Below are positions 5,430 through 13,164 of a stretch of 21,052 bases of DNA, one piece after another. Both the position numbers and the translations under genes were made by a program. The stretch lies in NCBI GenBank assembly GCA_021129895.1, contig JAJOKL010000115.1, positions 2,812-23,863 on the forward strand. Reading direction: 5' to 3'. This DNA is from Candidatus Bipolaricaulota bacterium. GTDB taxonomy: Bacteria; Bipolaricaulota; Bipolaricaulia; Bipolaricaulales; Bipolaricaulaceae. Within the stretch, counting starts at the first letter, position 1; the number at the start of each line of letters is the position of its first letter. The notes beneath the pieces are model-generated. The model saw only the letters and a program-made list of their open reading frames with translations. It did no database searches and was not told where the DNA came from.

Positions 5430-7006
5430 ATCTTTACATTCGAATCTCCCGCAGGTCGCGATCGGGGTGGACCATAACCTCCGCCGCCGGGGGTGTGGAT
5501 GGAGATCACGCCGTCGGGCCGGACCTCCACCGTCCCCTTGGACGGGATCCGCTTCTCTTTGCCGTCGATAATTAGAAAATCCTCGCCCGGGGCGCCGGGT
5601 TCCCCGCCCTCAAGCCCCCAAGGACCCCTCGCCCTCCGGTCCGCAAGCAAGGAAACCACCGCCCGATGGCCCAGCACCCGGATGTCCCGCCGGATCCCCA
5701 TCCCGCCCCGGTACCTTCCCCTTCCCCCGGAGCCCTCCCGGAGCTCGTATCGCTCCACCCGCAGGGGATATGCGAGCTCCAACGCCTCCACCGGGGTGTT
5801 CAGGGTGTTGGTCATGTGGGTGTGGATGCCGTCGATTCCGTCCTTTCCCGGCCGGGCGCCCATCCCCCCGCCGATGGTCTCGTAGAAGGTGTAGGGCTCT
5901 CCGGTCTCGGGGTCGATGCCCCCGATGGTGAGGTTGTTCATGGTGCCTTGGCTCGCCGCCGGGACCCGACCGGGAAGGGCCTGGGCCAACGCCCCCAACA
6001 CCACGTCCACGATGCGCTGGGATAGCTCCAGGTTACCGCCCCCCACCGGGGCCGGGGGCCCCGCGTTCACCACCGTCCCCTCCGGGGCCACGATCCTCAC
6101 CGGGCGCCACGCCCCGGCGTTGGGGGGAAGCTCCGGATCCAATACCGCCTTCAGGGCGAAGTAAGTCGCCGAGGCGGTCACGGAAAGCGGCGCGTTCACG
6201 GGGAAGTCCACCTGGGGGGAGCTCCCGGCGAAGTCGAGGACGATCTCCTCCCCCCGCACCTCGAGCTCGAGCCGCACGGTGACGCCCTCGTCGAGGGAGT
6301 CCTCGAATCCGTAGGTCCCGCCCGGGACGGCCCGGATGGCGGCCCGCATCCGGCGCTCGGCGTGGTCCATGAGCTCGCGGAAGGCGGCGAAAAGGGCCTC
6401 CGCGCCCAGTTTACCGGCCAGGGCGGCCAGCCGCCGGATCCCGGTCTCCACCGCCGCCCGCTGGGCCCTGAGGTCCCCCTCCCGCTCCCAGGGGGTGCGG
6501 ACGTTGGCCAGGATCAGCCCGAGGATGTCCTCGTCCAGCTCCCCCTCCCGCCATAGTTTCACCGGGGGGATGCGGAGGCCCTCCTGGTAGATCTCGGTGG
6601 CCCGGGCGGGGAGGCTACCGGGGGTCATCCCCCCCACATCGGCGTGGTGGGCCCTGACGGCCACGAACCCGATGAGCGCCCCCTCGTTGAAGGCCGGGGC
6701 CACGAAGGTGATGTCGGGGAGGTGCGCCCCACCGCGGAAGGGGGCGTTGAGGACGGCGATGTCACCGGGACGCCACTCGGGAAAGGCCGCGAGAGCCGCC
6801 CGCACCGAGAAAGGCATCGCCCCCAGGTGCACGGGGATATTTTCTGCTTGGGCTACAAGATCGCCTTCCGGAGTGAAAAGCGCTGAAGAACGGTCCCGCC
6901 GCTCCTTGATGTTGGGGGAGTAGGCGGTCCGGATGAGGGCGGCCGACATCTCCTCCGCGATCCCCGCCAGGGCGTTTCCCACCACCGCCAGGGTTATCGG
7001 GTCCAC
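5426..7006 (-). CDS. hyuB: hydantoinase B / oxoprolinase family subunit
   Basis: This is one subunit of the ATP-dependent hydantoinase/5-oxoprolinase/acetone-carboxylase superfamily, acting together with the HyuA subunit encoded just upstream. The 526 residues match family length. Typical signatures include the N-terminal DPITLAVVGNALAGIAEEM, the stretch with RDRSSALFTPEGDLVAQAEN followed by IPVHLGAMP, PFRGGAHLPDITFVAP, and the C-terminal glycine-rich end HTPGGGGYGPP. The GTG start directly abuts the hyuA stop (TGAGTG) and GGAGGTG lies a few bases upstream, so translation is coupled. The substrate cannot be told from sequence: 5-oxoproline, hydantoins and ketone carboxylation all use this fold. 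It is the last gene of the moaC-led operon. Confidence 0.9.
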   Translation of the reverse strand: MDPITLAVVGNALAGIAEEMSAALIRTAYSPNIKERRDRSSALFTPEGDLVAQAENIPVHLGAMPFSVRAALAAFPEWRPGDIAVLNAPFRGGAHLPDITFVAPAFNEGALIGFVAVRAHHADVGGMTPGSLPARATEIYQEGLRIPPVKLWREGELDEDILGLILANVRTPWEREGDLRAQRAAVETGIRRLAALAGKLGAEALFAAFRELMDHAERRMRAAIRAVPGGTYGFEDSLDEGVTVRLELEVRGEEIVLDFAGSSPQVDFPVNAPLSVTASATYFALKAVLDPELPPNAGAWRPVRIVAPEGTVVNAGPPAPVGGGNLELSQRIVDVVLGALAQALPGRVPAASQGTMNNLTIGGIDPETGEPYTFYETIGGGMGARPGKDGIDGIHTHMTNTLNTPVEALELAYPLRVERYELREGSGGRGRYRGGMGIRRDIRVLGHRAVVSLLADRRARGPWGLEGGEPGAPGEDFLIIDGKEKRIPSKGTVEVRPDGVISIHTPGGGGYGPPRSRPAGDSNVKM

Positions 7007-9025
7007 TCACACCTCCAGGATCAGGTTTCCGTAAGCGTCCACGGACGCCCGCGCCCCGGGAGGAACGAGGCAGGTGGACTCCCGCCCCTCCACCACCGCC
7101 GGGCCCCGGAGCTCCGCGCCCGGCGGGAGCTTTTCGCGCGCGTAAACGGGGGTTTCACGCCAGCCCTCGCCGAAGTAAACGGGGCGCCGCTCGATCAGGG
7201 CGCCTTCCACGCTCCCCCCGCGGCGCAGCCGAGGGAGCGCGGGCGCCTCCGCCTCCCCGATGGCGGTCAGCCGCAGGTTCACGAGCTCCACCGGCTCCCC
7301 GGGAACGGCGTAGCCGTAGAGCCGCTCGTGCTCCCGGTGGAACCCGCTTTCGAGCTCCGCTAGGTCCTCCGCCGAAAAGGGGCGGTCCGGGAGGGGAACG
7401 GAGAGCTCGTAGGCCTGGCCCCGGTAGCGCAGGTCCACCGCCGGCCGGTATTTCCTCGCCCCCTCCGGCACTCCCTCGGCTTTCAGGATCCCTTCCGCCT
7501 CCCGGCGGAACGCGGCGAGGAGGTCGTTCACCCGCTCCGGGGATACGTCCGTGAGCGGGACCACCAGGGAACGGACGTAGGTGTGCACGAGGTCGGCGGA
7601 GACGAGGCCCAGGGCGGAGAGGACCCCGGCGCAGGCCGGGATCAGCACCCGGGGGATCCCCAGCTTCCGCGCGAGCGACGCCCCGTGCAGGGGGCCGGCC
7701 CCGCCGAAGGCCACCAGCACGAACTCCCGGGGGTCGTGGCCCCGCTCCACCGAGATCACCCGGATGGCTCGCTCCATGGTGGCCTCGGCCACCTCCAGGA
7801 TCCCCCACGCCGCCCGCTCCAGCGGGAGGCCCAGGGCCCCGGCGATCCCCCGGATCGCCTCCGCCGCGAGCTCCACGGAAAGCGGGGGAAGGCCCCCCAG
7901 GGGGCGCTCCCGGGGGAGGTGCCCCAGGAGGAGGTGGGCGTCGGTGACGGTGGGCTCCGTCCCGCCGCGGCCACAGCAAGCGGGGCCCGGCCGGGACCCG
8001 GCGCTCCTCGGCCCCACCCGGAGCCCCCCGCCGGGGTCGAGCCAGGCGATGGACCCCCCGCCGGCGCCCACGGTGTGCACGTCCACCATGGGGAGCCTCA
8101 CCGGGCGCCCCGCCACCTCCCGCTCGGGGGTGAGGGCAATCTCCCCGTCCTCGATCAGGGCCACATCCGCCGAGGTCCCGCCCATGTCCAGGGTGATCAG
8201 GTTCGCGAAGCCCGCGACGGCGCCGACCCGTTTGGCCCCGATCGCCCCGCCCGCGGGCCCGGAGAGGAGGAGCGAGGCCGCCCGCCGCGCCGCCTCCGCG
8301 GTCCCCGCGACGCCGCCGTTCGATTGCATGACCAAGAGGGGCGCGGATATCCCCCTGGATAGAAGGGCCTGGGAGAGGCGGAGGAGGTAGCGCTCCACCA
8401 CCGGCCGCAGCGCCGCGGTCATCACCGTGGTGGAGGTGCGCTCGAACTCCCGGAACTCGGGGAGGATCTCGGAGGAGAGGGTGATGGGGACTTGCACCCC
8501 CTCCTCCACCAGGATCTCCCGCACGCGGCGCTCGTGGGCCGGGTTCAGGAAGGAAAAGAGGAGGACCACCGCCACCGACTCGATCCCCCCGCGGGCGATC
8601 CTCCGGGCGATCTCCCTCACGGCGCCCTCGTCCAGGGGGCGGACCACGCGGCCCCGGGAGTCCAGGCGCTCGGGGGCCTCCAGGCGCCACTCCCGGGGGA
8701 CCATGGGGGCGGGGCGGTCGCAGGTGAGGTCGTAGAGGGAGGGGCGGTTCTGGCGGCCGATGGCGAGGACGTCCCGGAACCCGGCGGTGGTGATGAGGGC
8801 GGTGCGGGCCCATTTGCCCTCGAGCAAAGCGTTGGTGGCCACCGTGGTCCCGTGGACGATCCGCTCGATCTCTCCCGCCGGGAGCCGCGCCAGGCCCGCG
8901 AGGAACCCCTCCTCCTGGGCCGGGGTGGTGGGCACCTTGAGGGCACGGAGCGCGCCGTCCTCCGTCCACACGAAGTCGGTGAACGTCCCCCCGATGTCCA
9001 CCCCCAGCAGGACTTCGGGGCTCAT
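7007..9025 (-). CDS. hyuA: hydantoinase A / oxoprolinase family subunit (ASKHA ATPase)
   Basis: This 672-residue subunit binds and hydrolyses ATP to activate the substrate carbonyl, working with HyuB. GVDIGGTFTDFVW near the N-terminus is the ASKHA phosphate-binding loop. VHGTTVATNALLEGKWA, then ALITTAGFRDVLAIGRQNRP, and LDMGGTSADVALIEDG in mid-protein are classic HyuA motifs, followed by the FGGAGPLH segment. The ATG at 9025 is chosen because it overlaps the upstream phosphatase stop as ATGA and gives the normal N-terminus; the upstream extension to 9136 is an Arg/Pro-rich shadow. One small oddity: a CCGRGG stretch stands where relatives usually have CYGRGG. It is translationally coupled to both neighbours. 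Its connection to cofactor genes upstream is unexplained. Confidence 0.9.
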   Translation of the reverse strand: MSPEVLLGVDIGGTFTDFVWTEDGALRALKVPTTPAQEEGFLAGLARLPAGEIERIVHGTTVATNALLEGKWARTALITTAGFRDVLAIGRQNRPSLYDLTCDRPAPMVPREWRLEAPERLDSRGRVVRPLDEGAVREIARRIARGGIESVAVVLLFSFLNPAHERRVREILVEEGVQVPITLSSEILPEFREFERTSTTVMTAALRPVVERYLLRLSQALLSRGISAPLLVMQSNGGVAGTAEAARRAASLLLSGPAGGAIGAKRVGAVAGFANLITLDMGGTSADVALIEDGEIALTPEREVAGRPVRLPMVDVHTVGAGGGSIAWLDPGGGLRVGPRSAGSRPGPACCGRGGTEPTVTDAHLLLGHLPRERPLGGLPPLSVELAAEAIRGIAGALGLPLERAAWGILEVAEATMERAIRVISVERGHDPREFVLVAFGGAGPLHGASLARKLGIPRVLIPACAGVLSALGLVSADLVHTYVRSLVVPLTDVSPERVNDLLAAFRREAEGILKAEGVPEGARKYRPAVDLRYRGQAYELSVPLPDRPFSAEDLAELESGFHREHERLYGYAVPGEPVELVNLRLTAIGEAEAPALPRLRRGGSVEGALIERRPVYFGEGWRETPVYAREKLPPGAELRGPAVVEGRESTCLVPPGARASVDAYGNLILEV

Positions 9026-9792
9026 ATGGAGATGAGTTCCAGGTCCCGGGCGTCGCGCAGGGGCCGCCCCGGCCGCAGGAGGGCCACGCTGCGCTCCCCA
9101 CCGCCGTAGGCGGAGGAGGTGAAGATAGTCAGGCACCGCCCCTCGAAGAGGTAGAGGGGGGCATGCGGCTGATGGGACCGCACCAGGGCCCGCAGGCCCA
9201 GGCGGGACATGACCTCATTGAAAAAATCCCGGCCGAAGGTGGGGCGGCCGAAGTAGTCGCCGGCGGAGTAGCCGGGCACGTCCGCCCAGTCCCCCCAGGC
9301 CATCTTGCGCCAGTCCTCCGAGCCCAAGGGTATCCTGGCGATCTCATCCACCTCGTCCACGTCCGGGAGCGCCCCGTGCAGGGCCAAAAGCCCCTTCGGG
9401 TGCCAGGCGGCGAAGGGGAGCCAGGCCAGGGCCTCGGCGTACTCCTGCTGGAGGTAAGGGGGCAAGGAGTGCCAGAAGTCCGCCGGGGAGAATGGGGAGA
9501 CAAGCCACCCCTCGTGGTTCCCCATGAGCAGGAAAACCCGGTCCGGGTGGGCCAGCTTGGCCTCAAGCAAAAGCTCCAGGTTCCCCTCCGAGTCCGGCCC
9601 CCGGTCCAGGTAGTCCCCCAGAAAGACGAGCACGTGTTCGGAGAGGGAGAAACGGTCGAAAACTTGCTCGGTGGCCTCCCGGTCCCCGTGGGTGTCGCCC
9701 ACGAACACGATTGTCTCCCCCTCCGGGAGGCGGATCAGCCGCCCTTCCTCCCGAAACCGCTCTGCCGCCGCTTCAAGCAGCTTTGGGTCCAC
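9022..9792 (-). CDS. PPP-family metallophosphoesterase (serine/threonine phosphatase-like)
   Basis: This cytoplasmic two-metal phosphatase of 256 residues has the PPP motifs in order: GDTHGD (about 32-37), GDYLDRG (about 58-64), GNHEGW (about 92-97), a metal-binding His in LALHGALPD, and a final His in VRSHQPHAP followed by FTSSAYGGG, corresponding to the C-terminal NYCG region of eukaryotic PP1/PP2A. It is therefore closer to protein-phosphatase-like PPP enzymes than to generic calcineurin phosphoesterases, although substrates could be phosphoproteins, diadenosine polyphosphates or small molecules. The GTG start lies inside the end of the MOSC gene (20 bp overlap) and the stop overlaps hyuA (ATGA), so it is embedded in the operon. 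Substrate is unknown. Confidence 0.85.
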   Translation of the reverse strand: MDPKLLEAAAERFREEGRLIRLPEGETIVFVGDTHGDREATEQVFDRFSLSEHVLVFLGDYLDRGPDSEGNLELLLEAKLAHPDRVFLLMGNHEGWLVSPFSPADFWHSLPPYLQQEYAEALAWLPFAAWHPKGLLALHGALPDVDEVDEIARIPLGSEDWRKMAWGDWADVPGYSAGDYFGRPTFGRDFFNEVMSRLGLRALVRSHQPHAPLYLFEGRCLTIFTSSAYGGGERSVALLRPGRPLRDARDLELISI

Positions 9793-10237
9793 GGGAAAGG
9801 GAGACGATGCGGATCGGGTCTCCCGGCCTTATCTTCCCCCCCACCAGCACTTGGGCGAACACCCCCAGCCGGGGCATGATGCAGTCGCCCACCCGCTCGC
9901 GGATGGCACAGCCCTCGTGGCAGTCCTTGCCGATCCGGCTGACGCGGAGGCGCACCGGCCCGATCGCAAGCTCCGTGCCCACCCCCAGGAGGGAGTGGTC
10001 GAGCCCTTGGGTGGTGACGTTCTCCGCGAAGGCACCTGGGGAAAGACGCACGCCCTTCTCCTCCTCGAAGCGGGCGATCTCGCTCCGGTCCAGCAGGCTC
10101 ACCTCGCGGCCAGGCGTCCCAGCATGGGCGTCTCCCCGGATCCCTAAGCCCACCACCAGCTCCGCCTCCGGGACCGCCCGCTTGGGAGTGCCCTTCCGCT
10201 CGCTCACGTTCACCGAAACCACCCGGGCCTCAGCCAT
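9773..10237 (-). CDS. MOSC-domain protein
   Basis: MOSC domains bind or transfer sulphur on molybdenum cofactor, as in the C-terminal part of Moco sulphurase and mARC. Here the 154 residues consist of the domain alone. Typical features are the N-terminal VVSVNVSERKGTPKR, GLGIRGDAHAGTPGREVSLL (residues about 30-49), GAFAENVTTQGL, and the cysteine-bearing GKDCHEGCAI, which carries the usual reactive Cys. GGGAGGTGGGTG precedes the ATG at 10237, within the end of moaC (8 bp overlap), and the gene overlaps the downstream phosphatase. Stand-alone MOSC genes fused or adjacent to moaC and moaB are common in cofactor operons, so a role in cofactor sulphuration or delivery is likely, though not shown. 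Confidence 0.88.
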   Translation of the reverse strand: MAEARVVSVNVSERKGTPKRAVPEAELVVGLGIRGDAHAGTPGREVSLLDRSEIARFEEEKGVRLSPGAFAENVTTQGLDHSLLGVGTELAIGPVRLRVSRIGKDCHEGCAIRERVGDCIMPRLGVFAQVLVGGKIRPGDPIRIVSLSRGPKAA

Positions 10238-10706
10238 CCCGCACCCACCTCCCGGAGCGACCGCCCCTTTTCTCGAGGAGCTGGATCTCCTTGATGGTCA
10301 TGCCCCGGTCCAGGGACTTGCACATGTCGTAGATGGTAAGAAGCGCTGTGGAACAGGCCACGAGCGCCTCCATCTCCACCCCGGTCTTCCCGGTGCTCTT
10401 CACCTCCGCCAGCACGGTGATCTCGCCCGCTTCCTCGGCGATCTCGAACCGAATCTCCACCCCTTCGATCCCCCCCAGGGGGTGGCACAGGGGGAGCAGC
10501 TCCGGGGTCCTCTTGGCCCCCATGATGCCGGCCACCTGGGCCACGGTGAGCACGTCCCCCTTCTCCACTGTGCCCTCCACAACCCGGGCCAAGGCGGCGG
10601 GCGCCATGGCGATCGTCCCCTTGGCCAAGGCCACCCGCTCGGTCACGGCCTTGCCGCTCACGTCGATCATCCTGGCCCCCCGCTGGCCTTCCTGAGACCT
10701 TGGCAA
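10230..10706 (-). CDS. moaC: cyclic pyranopterin monophosphate synthase MoaC
   Basis: MoaC converts 3',8-cyclo-GTP (made by MoaA) into cyclic pyranopterin monophosphate, the second step of Mo/W cofactor synthesis. The sequence has IDVSGKAVTERVALAKG, the core KGDVLTVAQVAGIMGAKRTP followed by ELLPLCHPL, the KTGVEMEALVACSTALLTIY segment and the active-site end DMCKSLDRGMTIKEIQLLEK followed by RGGRSGRW. A TTG start at 10706 is preferred: GAGGGGGG lies 5 nt upstream, the resulting N-terminus (LPRSQEGQRGARMIDVS) resembles the leader of other MoaC proteins, and the length becomes 158 residues, the family norm. ATG at 10670 is the alternative. It leads the minus-strand operon and is divergent from tupA. 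Confidence 0.92.
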   Translation of the reverse strand: MPRSQEGQRGARMIDVSGKAVTERVALAKGTIAMAPAALARVVEGTVEKGDVLTVAQVAGIMGAKRTPELLPLCHPLGGIEGVEIRFEIAEEAGEITVLAEVKSTGKTGVEMEALVACSTALLTIYDMCKSLDRGMTIKEIQLLEKRGGRSGRWVRDG

Positions 10707-10747
10707 CTTCGCCCCCCTCGCTACACGGTGAGATTGCTGGCAGCTCC

Positions 10748-10754
10748 TATAATA
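10748..10754. promoter_or_regulatory. shared divergent -10 element between moaC and tupA
   Basis: The self-complementary TATAATA supplies TATAAT (10748-10753) towards tupA and TATTAT (complement of 10749-10754) towards moaC. For moaC, TTGCAC (complement of 10770-10775) lies about 15 bp upstream of the box as a possible -35; for tupA no good -35 is visible. Overlapping divergent promoters would let one regulator or one open complex couple metal uptake to cofactor synthesis. Confidence 0.5.
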
Positions 10755-10791
10755 CCGCAACCACCTTTTGTGCAAGGGGGTAGGTGAACTT

Positions 10792-11661
10792 ATGGATCGG
10801 AGAAGATTGGCTATGGCCTTGCTGGCAACGGTCCTAGTCGCAGGGGTGTGGGCCTGGGGGGTGGAGGAACTGGTCATGTCCACCGGCACCAGCGTTTACG
10901 ACACCGGGCTCATCGATCAGCTTAACGCCGCCTTCGGGGAGAGGTTCGGGGTGCGGGTCAAGGTGATCGCCGTGGGCACGGGCGCCGCCCTGCGCCTGGC
11001 CCAGGAGGGGAACGTGGATCTGGTGCTGGTCCACGCCCGGGAGGCGGAGGATGAGTTCCTGTGGGGGGGCTGGGGCATCAACCGGCGGGATGTGATGTAC
11101 AACGACTTCGTGCTCGTGGGGCCCCCGGACGATCCGGCCGGGATCGCGGGGCTGGAAAGCGCAGCGGAGGCACTCCGCCACATCGCTGCAGCCCAGGCCC
11201 GTTTCCTCTCCCGGGGGGACGAGTCGGGCACGCACCGGCGGGAGCTCGCCCTGTGGGAGGCGGCCGGGGTGACCCCCAGCGCCCCCTGGTACATGGAGTC
11301 CGGCAAGGGGATGGGGGACACCTTGGTCCAGGCCAGCCTGATGGGGGCCTACACCCTGACCGACCGGGGCACGTTCATTGCCCTGCGGGACAGGCTGGAG
11401 CTCCAGGTGCTGGTGGAGGGGCCGCTAAACGGCGGGGATCCCCTGCTCATGAACCCCTACGGGGTGATCGCGGTGAACCCGGCCCTCTACCCGGACCGCA
11501 ATTACGTCCTTGCCATGGCCTACATCGGCTTTCTCACCTCCCCGGAGGGCCAGCGGATCATCGACGAGTTCCAGGTGAACGGGGAGAGGCTTTTCGTGCC
11601 CATGGCCCTGAGCCGAGAGCCGCGCTTCGAGCAGTACGTGCCCCAGGACTGGAGGCGGTGA
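10792..11661 (+). CDS. tupA: tungstate ABC transporter substrate-binding protein TupA
   Basis: TupA captures tungstate outside the membrane and hands it to TupBC. The mature N-terminus bears STGTSVYDTGLIDQL, with the TTTS-like oxyanion loop of the family; VKVIAVGTGAALRLAQEGN, VMYNDFVLVGPPDDPAGI, LSRGDESGTHRRE and AYTLTDRGTF are TupA signatures absent from ModA and WtpA. The first 23 or so residues form a Sec signal peptide (basic MDRRR, then a hydrophobic stretch ending VWAWG) without a lipobox Cys, so the protein is probably soluble outside the membrane. ATG 10792 is chosen because it gives this signal peptide and follows a purine-rich GGGGGTAGGTGA ribosome site. 289 residues. Its end overlaps or abuts tupB. 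It faces away from moaC. Confidence 0.93.
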   Translation: MDRRRLAMALLATVLVAGVWAWGVEELVMSTGTSVYDTGLIDQLNAAFGERFGVRVKVIAVGTGAALRLAQEGNVDLVLVHAREAEDEFLWGGWGINRRDVMYNDFVLVGPPDDPAGIAGLESAAEALRHIAAAQARFLSRGDESGTHRRELALWEAAGVTPSAPWYMESGKGMGDTLVQASLMGAYTLTDRGTFIALRDRLELQVLVEGPLNGGDPLLMNPYGVIAVNPALYPDRNYVLAMAYIGFLTSPEGQRIIDEFQVNGERLFVPMALSREPRFEQYVPQDWRR

Positions 11662-11663
11662 GG

Positions 11664-12374
11664 GTGTCCTCGCTTGTTTCCGCCTTCTCCCAGGCGTTTT
11701 CCATGATCGCCCGCCTGGATCCGTACCTGCTGAGCGTGGTGGGGGTGTCGCTGCGGGTGTCGGGGATGGCCCTGCTGATAAGCGTCCCCATCTCCGCCGT
11801 GTTCGCCTCCTTGCTCGGGCTGGGGCGCTTCCCAGGGCGAAACCTGCTGCGGACGTTGGTGTACACCGGCATGGGCGTCCCCTCGGTGATCGTGGGGCTG
11901 GTGGTGCTGCTTCTGTTGAGCAGGAGCGGGCCTTTTGGGGGACTGGGCCTCCTTTGGACCCCCACCGCCATGGTGATCTCCCAGTGCGTGCTCGTCACCC
12001 CCCTGATCACCGGGGTGATGCTCTCAGCGTTGGTGGCGGTGGATCAGGCCGTCTCGGAGGCCGCCCACTCCCTGGGGGCCAGCCGCCTCCAGCGGGTGTG
12101 GACGGTGATCCGGGAGGCCAGGTTCGGTTTTCTGACCGCCGTGCTCGCCGGGTTCGGTCGGGCGATCTCCGAGGTGGGCTCGGTGCTTTTGGTGGGGGGG
12201 AACATCGTGTTCCCCGGCGGGGTGTCCTATACCCGCACCCTGACCACCGCCATCGTGGTGGAGACCCGCAAGGGCCGCTTTGAGGCGGCCTTGGCCCTGG
12301 GGATAGTGCTGATCGCCATCGTGCTCTCCTTGAACCTGCTGGCTGGCCGCTTGCAGCGGCGGGGGTCCTGGTGA
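11664..12374 (+). CDS. tupB: tungstate ABC transporter permease TupB
   Basis: This inner-membrane permease of 236 residues has about five to six hydrophobic helices. The cytoplasmic EAA loop, which docks on the ATPase, is visible as SEAAHSLGASRLQRVWTVIR. Other typical pieces are GMGVPSVIVGLVVLLLLSRS and the SEVGSVLLVGGNI segment near the end of the fold, characteristic of TupB. GTG 11664 is selected because GGAGG sits 8 nt upstream; GTG 11658, overlapping the tupA stop as GTGA, is possible and adds two residues. It overlaps tupC by 4 bp (GTGA), so all three transporter genes are translationally coupled. Confidence 0.93.
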   Translation: MSSLVSAFSQAFSMIARLDPYLLSVVGVSLRVSGMALLISVPISAVFASLLGLGRFPGRNLLRTLVYTGMGVPSVIVGLVVLLLLSRSGPFGGLGLLWTPTAMVISQCVLVTPLITGVMLSALVAVDQAVSEAAHSLGASRLQRVWTVIREARFGFLTAVLAGFGRAISEVGSVLLVGGNIVFPGGVSYTRTLTTAIVVETRKGRFEAALALGIVLIAIVLSLNLLAGRLQRRGSW

Positions 12375-13159
12375 GCGTCATCCTCTCCGTCCACGGCCTC
12401 AGGTTCGCCTACCCCCGGGGGCCGGAGGCCCTGCGCGGGGTGGACCTGGAGATCCGGGCCGGGGAGGTGTTCGCGGTGATCGGCCCCAACGGGGCGGGGA
12501 AGACGACGCTGTTCCGGGTTTTGACCATGTTCTACCGCCCCAGCGCGGGGGAGGTGGAGTACCGGTTCCGGACCGCGAGCGATGGTTCTGAACTCGGGCT
12601 GCGTCGGCGGATGGCCATGGTGTTCCAGGATCCAGTGCTCCTGAACGCCTCCGTGTGGGAGAACGTAGCCTACGGCCTTTTCCTGCGGGAGCCCCTCCCG
12701 GGGCGGCTGCGGGTAAGGCTGGGGCATCTTGCCCGGAGGCTGCGCCTGGCCGTCCCCCCCAGTAAGCTCGAGGCCCGGGTGGAGCGGGCTCTGGAGGAGG
12801 TGGGGCTTTCTGGGTTTGCGGGCAAACACGCCCGGGCCCTGTCCCGGGGGGAGGCCCAGCGGGTGGCCCTGGCCCGCGCCCTGGCGGTGGAGCCGGAGCT
12901 CTTGCTGTTGGACGAGCCCACCGCCAACCTGGACCCTCCAAATGTTCTCCTCATCGAGGAGGTGATCCGCCGGGCCAACCGGCGAGGGGCCACGGTGCTT
13001 CTGGCCAGCCACAACATCGGCCAGGTGCGGCGCCTGGCGGATCGGGCCGCGCTTTTGGTGGAGGGGAGGATCGTGGAGTCGGGCCCGGTGGAGGAGCTGT
13101 TCCGGGCACCGGGGAGCGGCTCGATCCGGGAGTTCGTCGGGGAGGAGCTGCTGACCTGA
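12371..13159 (+). CDS. tupC: tungstate ABC transporter ATP-binding protein TupC
   Basis: This is the cytoplasmic ATPase that drives tungstate import. Of 262 residues, Walker A is GPNGAGKTT (38-46), the Q-loop MVFQDPVLLNASVWENVAYG, the signature LSRGEAQRVALARAL (a variant of LSGGQ), Walker B LLLLDEPTANLDP, and the switch His lies in LASHNIGQV. Between the Q-loop and the signature there is an extra arginine-rich stretch (about residues 104-134) that makes this region longer than in minimal TupC proteins. Start GTG overlaps the tupB stop. The stop lies only 5 nt from the convergent moeA-like stop, leaving no room for a separate terminator. Confidence 0.92.
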   Translation: MSVILSVHGLRFAYPRGPEALRGVDLEIRAGEVFAVIGPNGAGKTTLFRVLTMFYRPSAGEVEYRFRTASDGSELGLRRRMAMVFQDPVLLNASVWENVAYGLFLREPLPGRLRVRLGHLARRLRLAVPPSKLEARVERALEEVGLSGFAGKHARALSRGEAQRVALARALAVEPELLLLDEPTANLDPPNVLLIEEVIRRANRRGATVLLASHNIGQVRRLADRAALLVEGRIVESGPVEELFRAPGSGSIREFVGEELLT

Positions 13160-13164
13160 GTTTT

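Noticed and set aside
7155..9101. A 648-residue Gly/Pro/Arg-rich frame on the minus strand
   Set aside because: It is the out-of-frame reading of hyuA; high GC keeps it open, but it is low-complexity and has no domain.
10707..10791. Possible molybdenum-cofactor riboswitch in front of moaC or tupA
   Set aside because: Only about 85 bp separate the two starts and no multi-stem structure fitting a Moco aptamer is visible.
11061..11657. Upstream extension of the tupB frame into tupA
   Set aside because: This part is out-of-frame tupA; the permease motifs begin only after the GTG at 11664.
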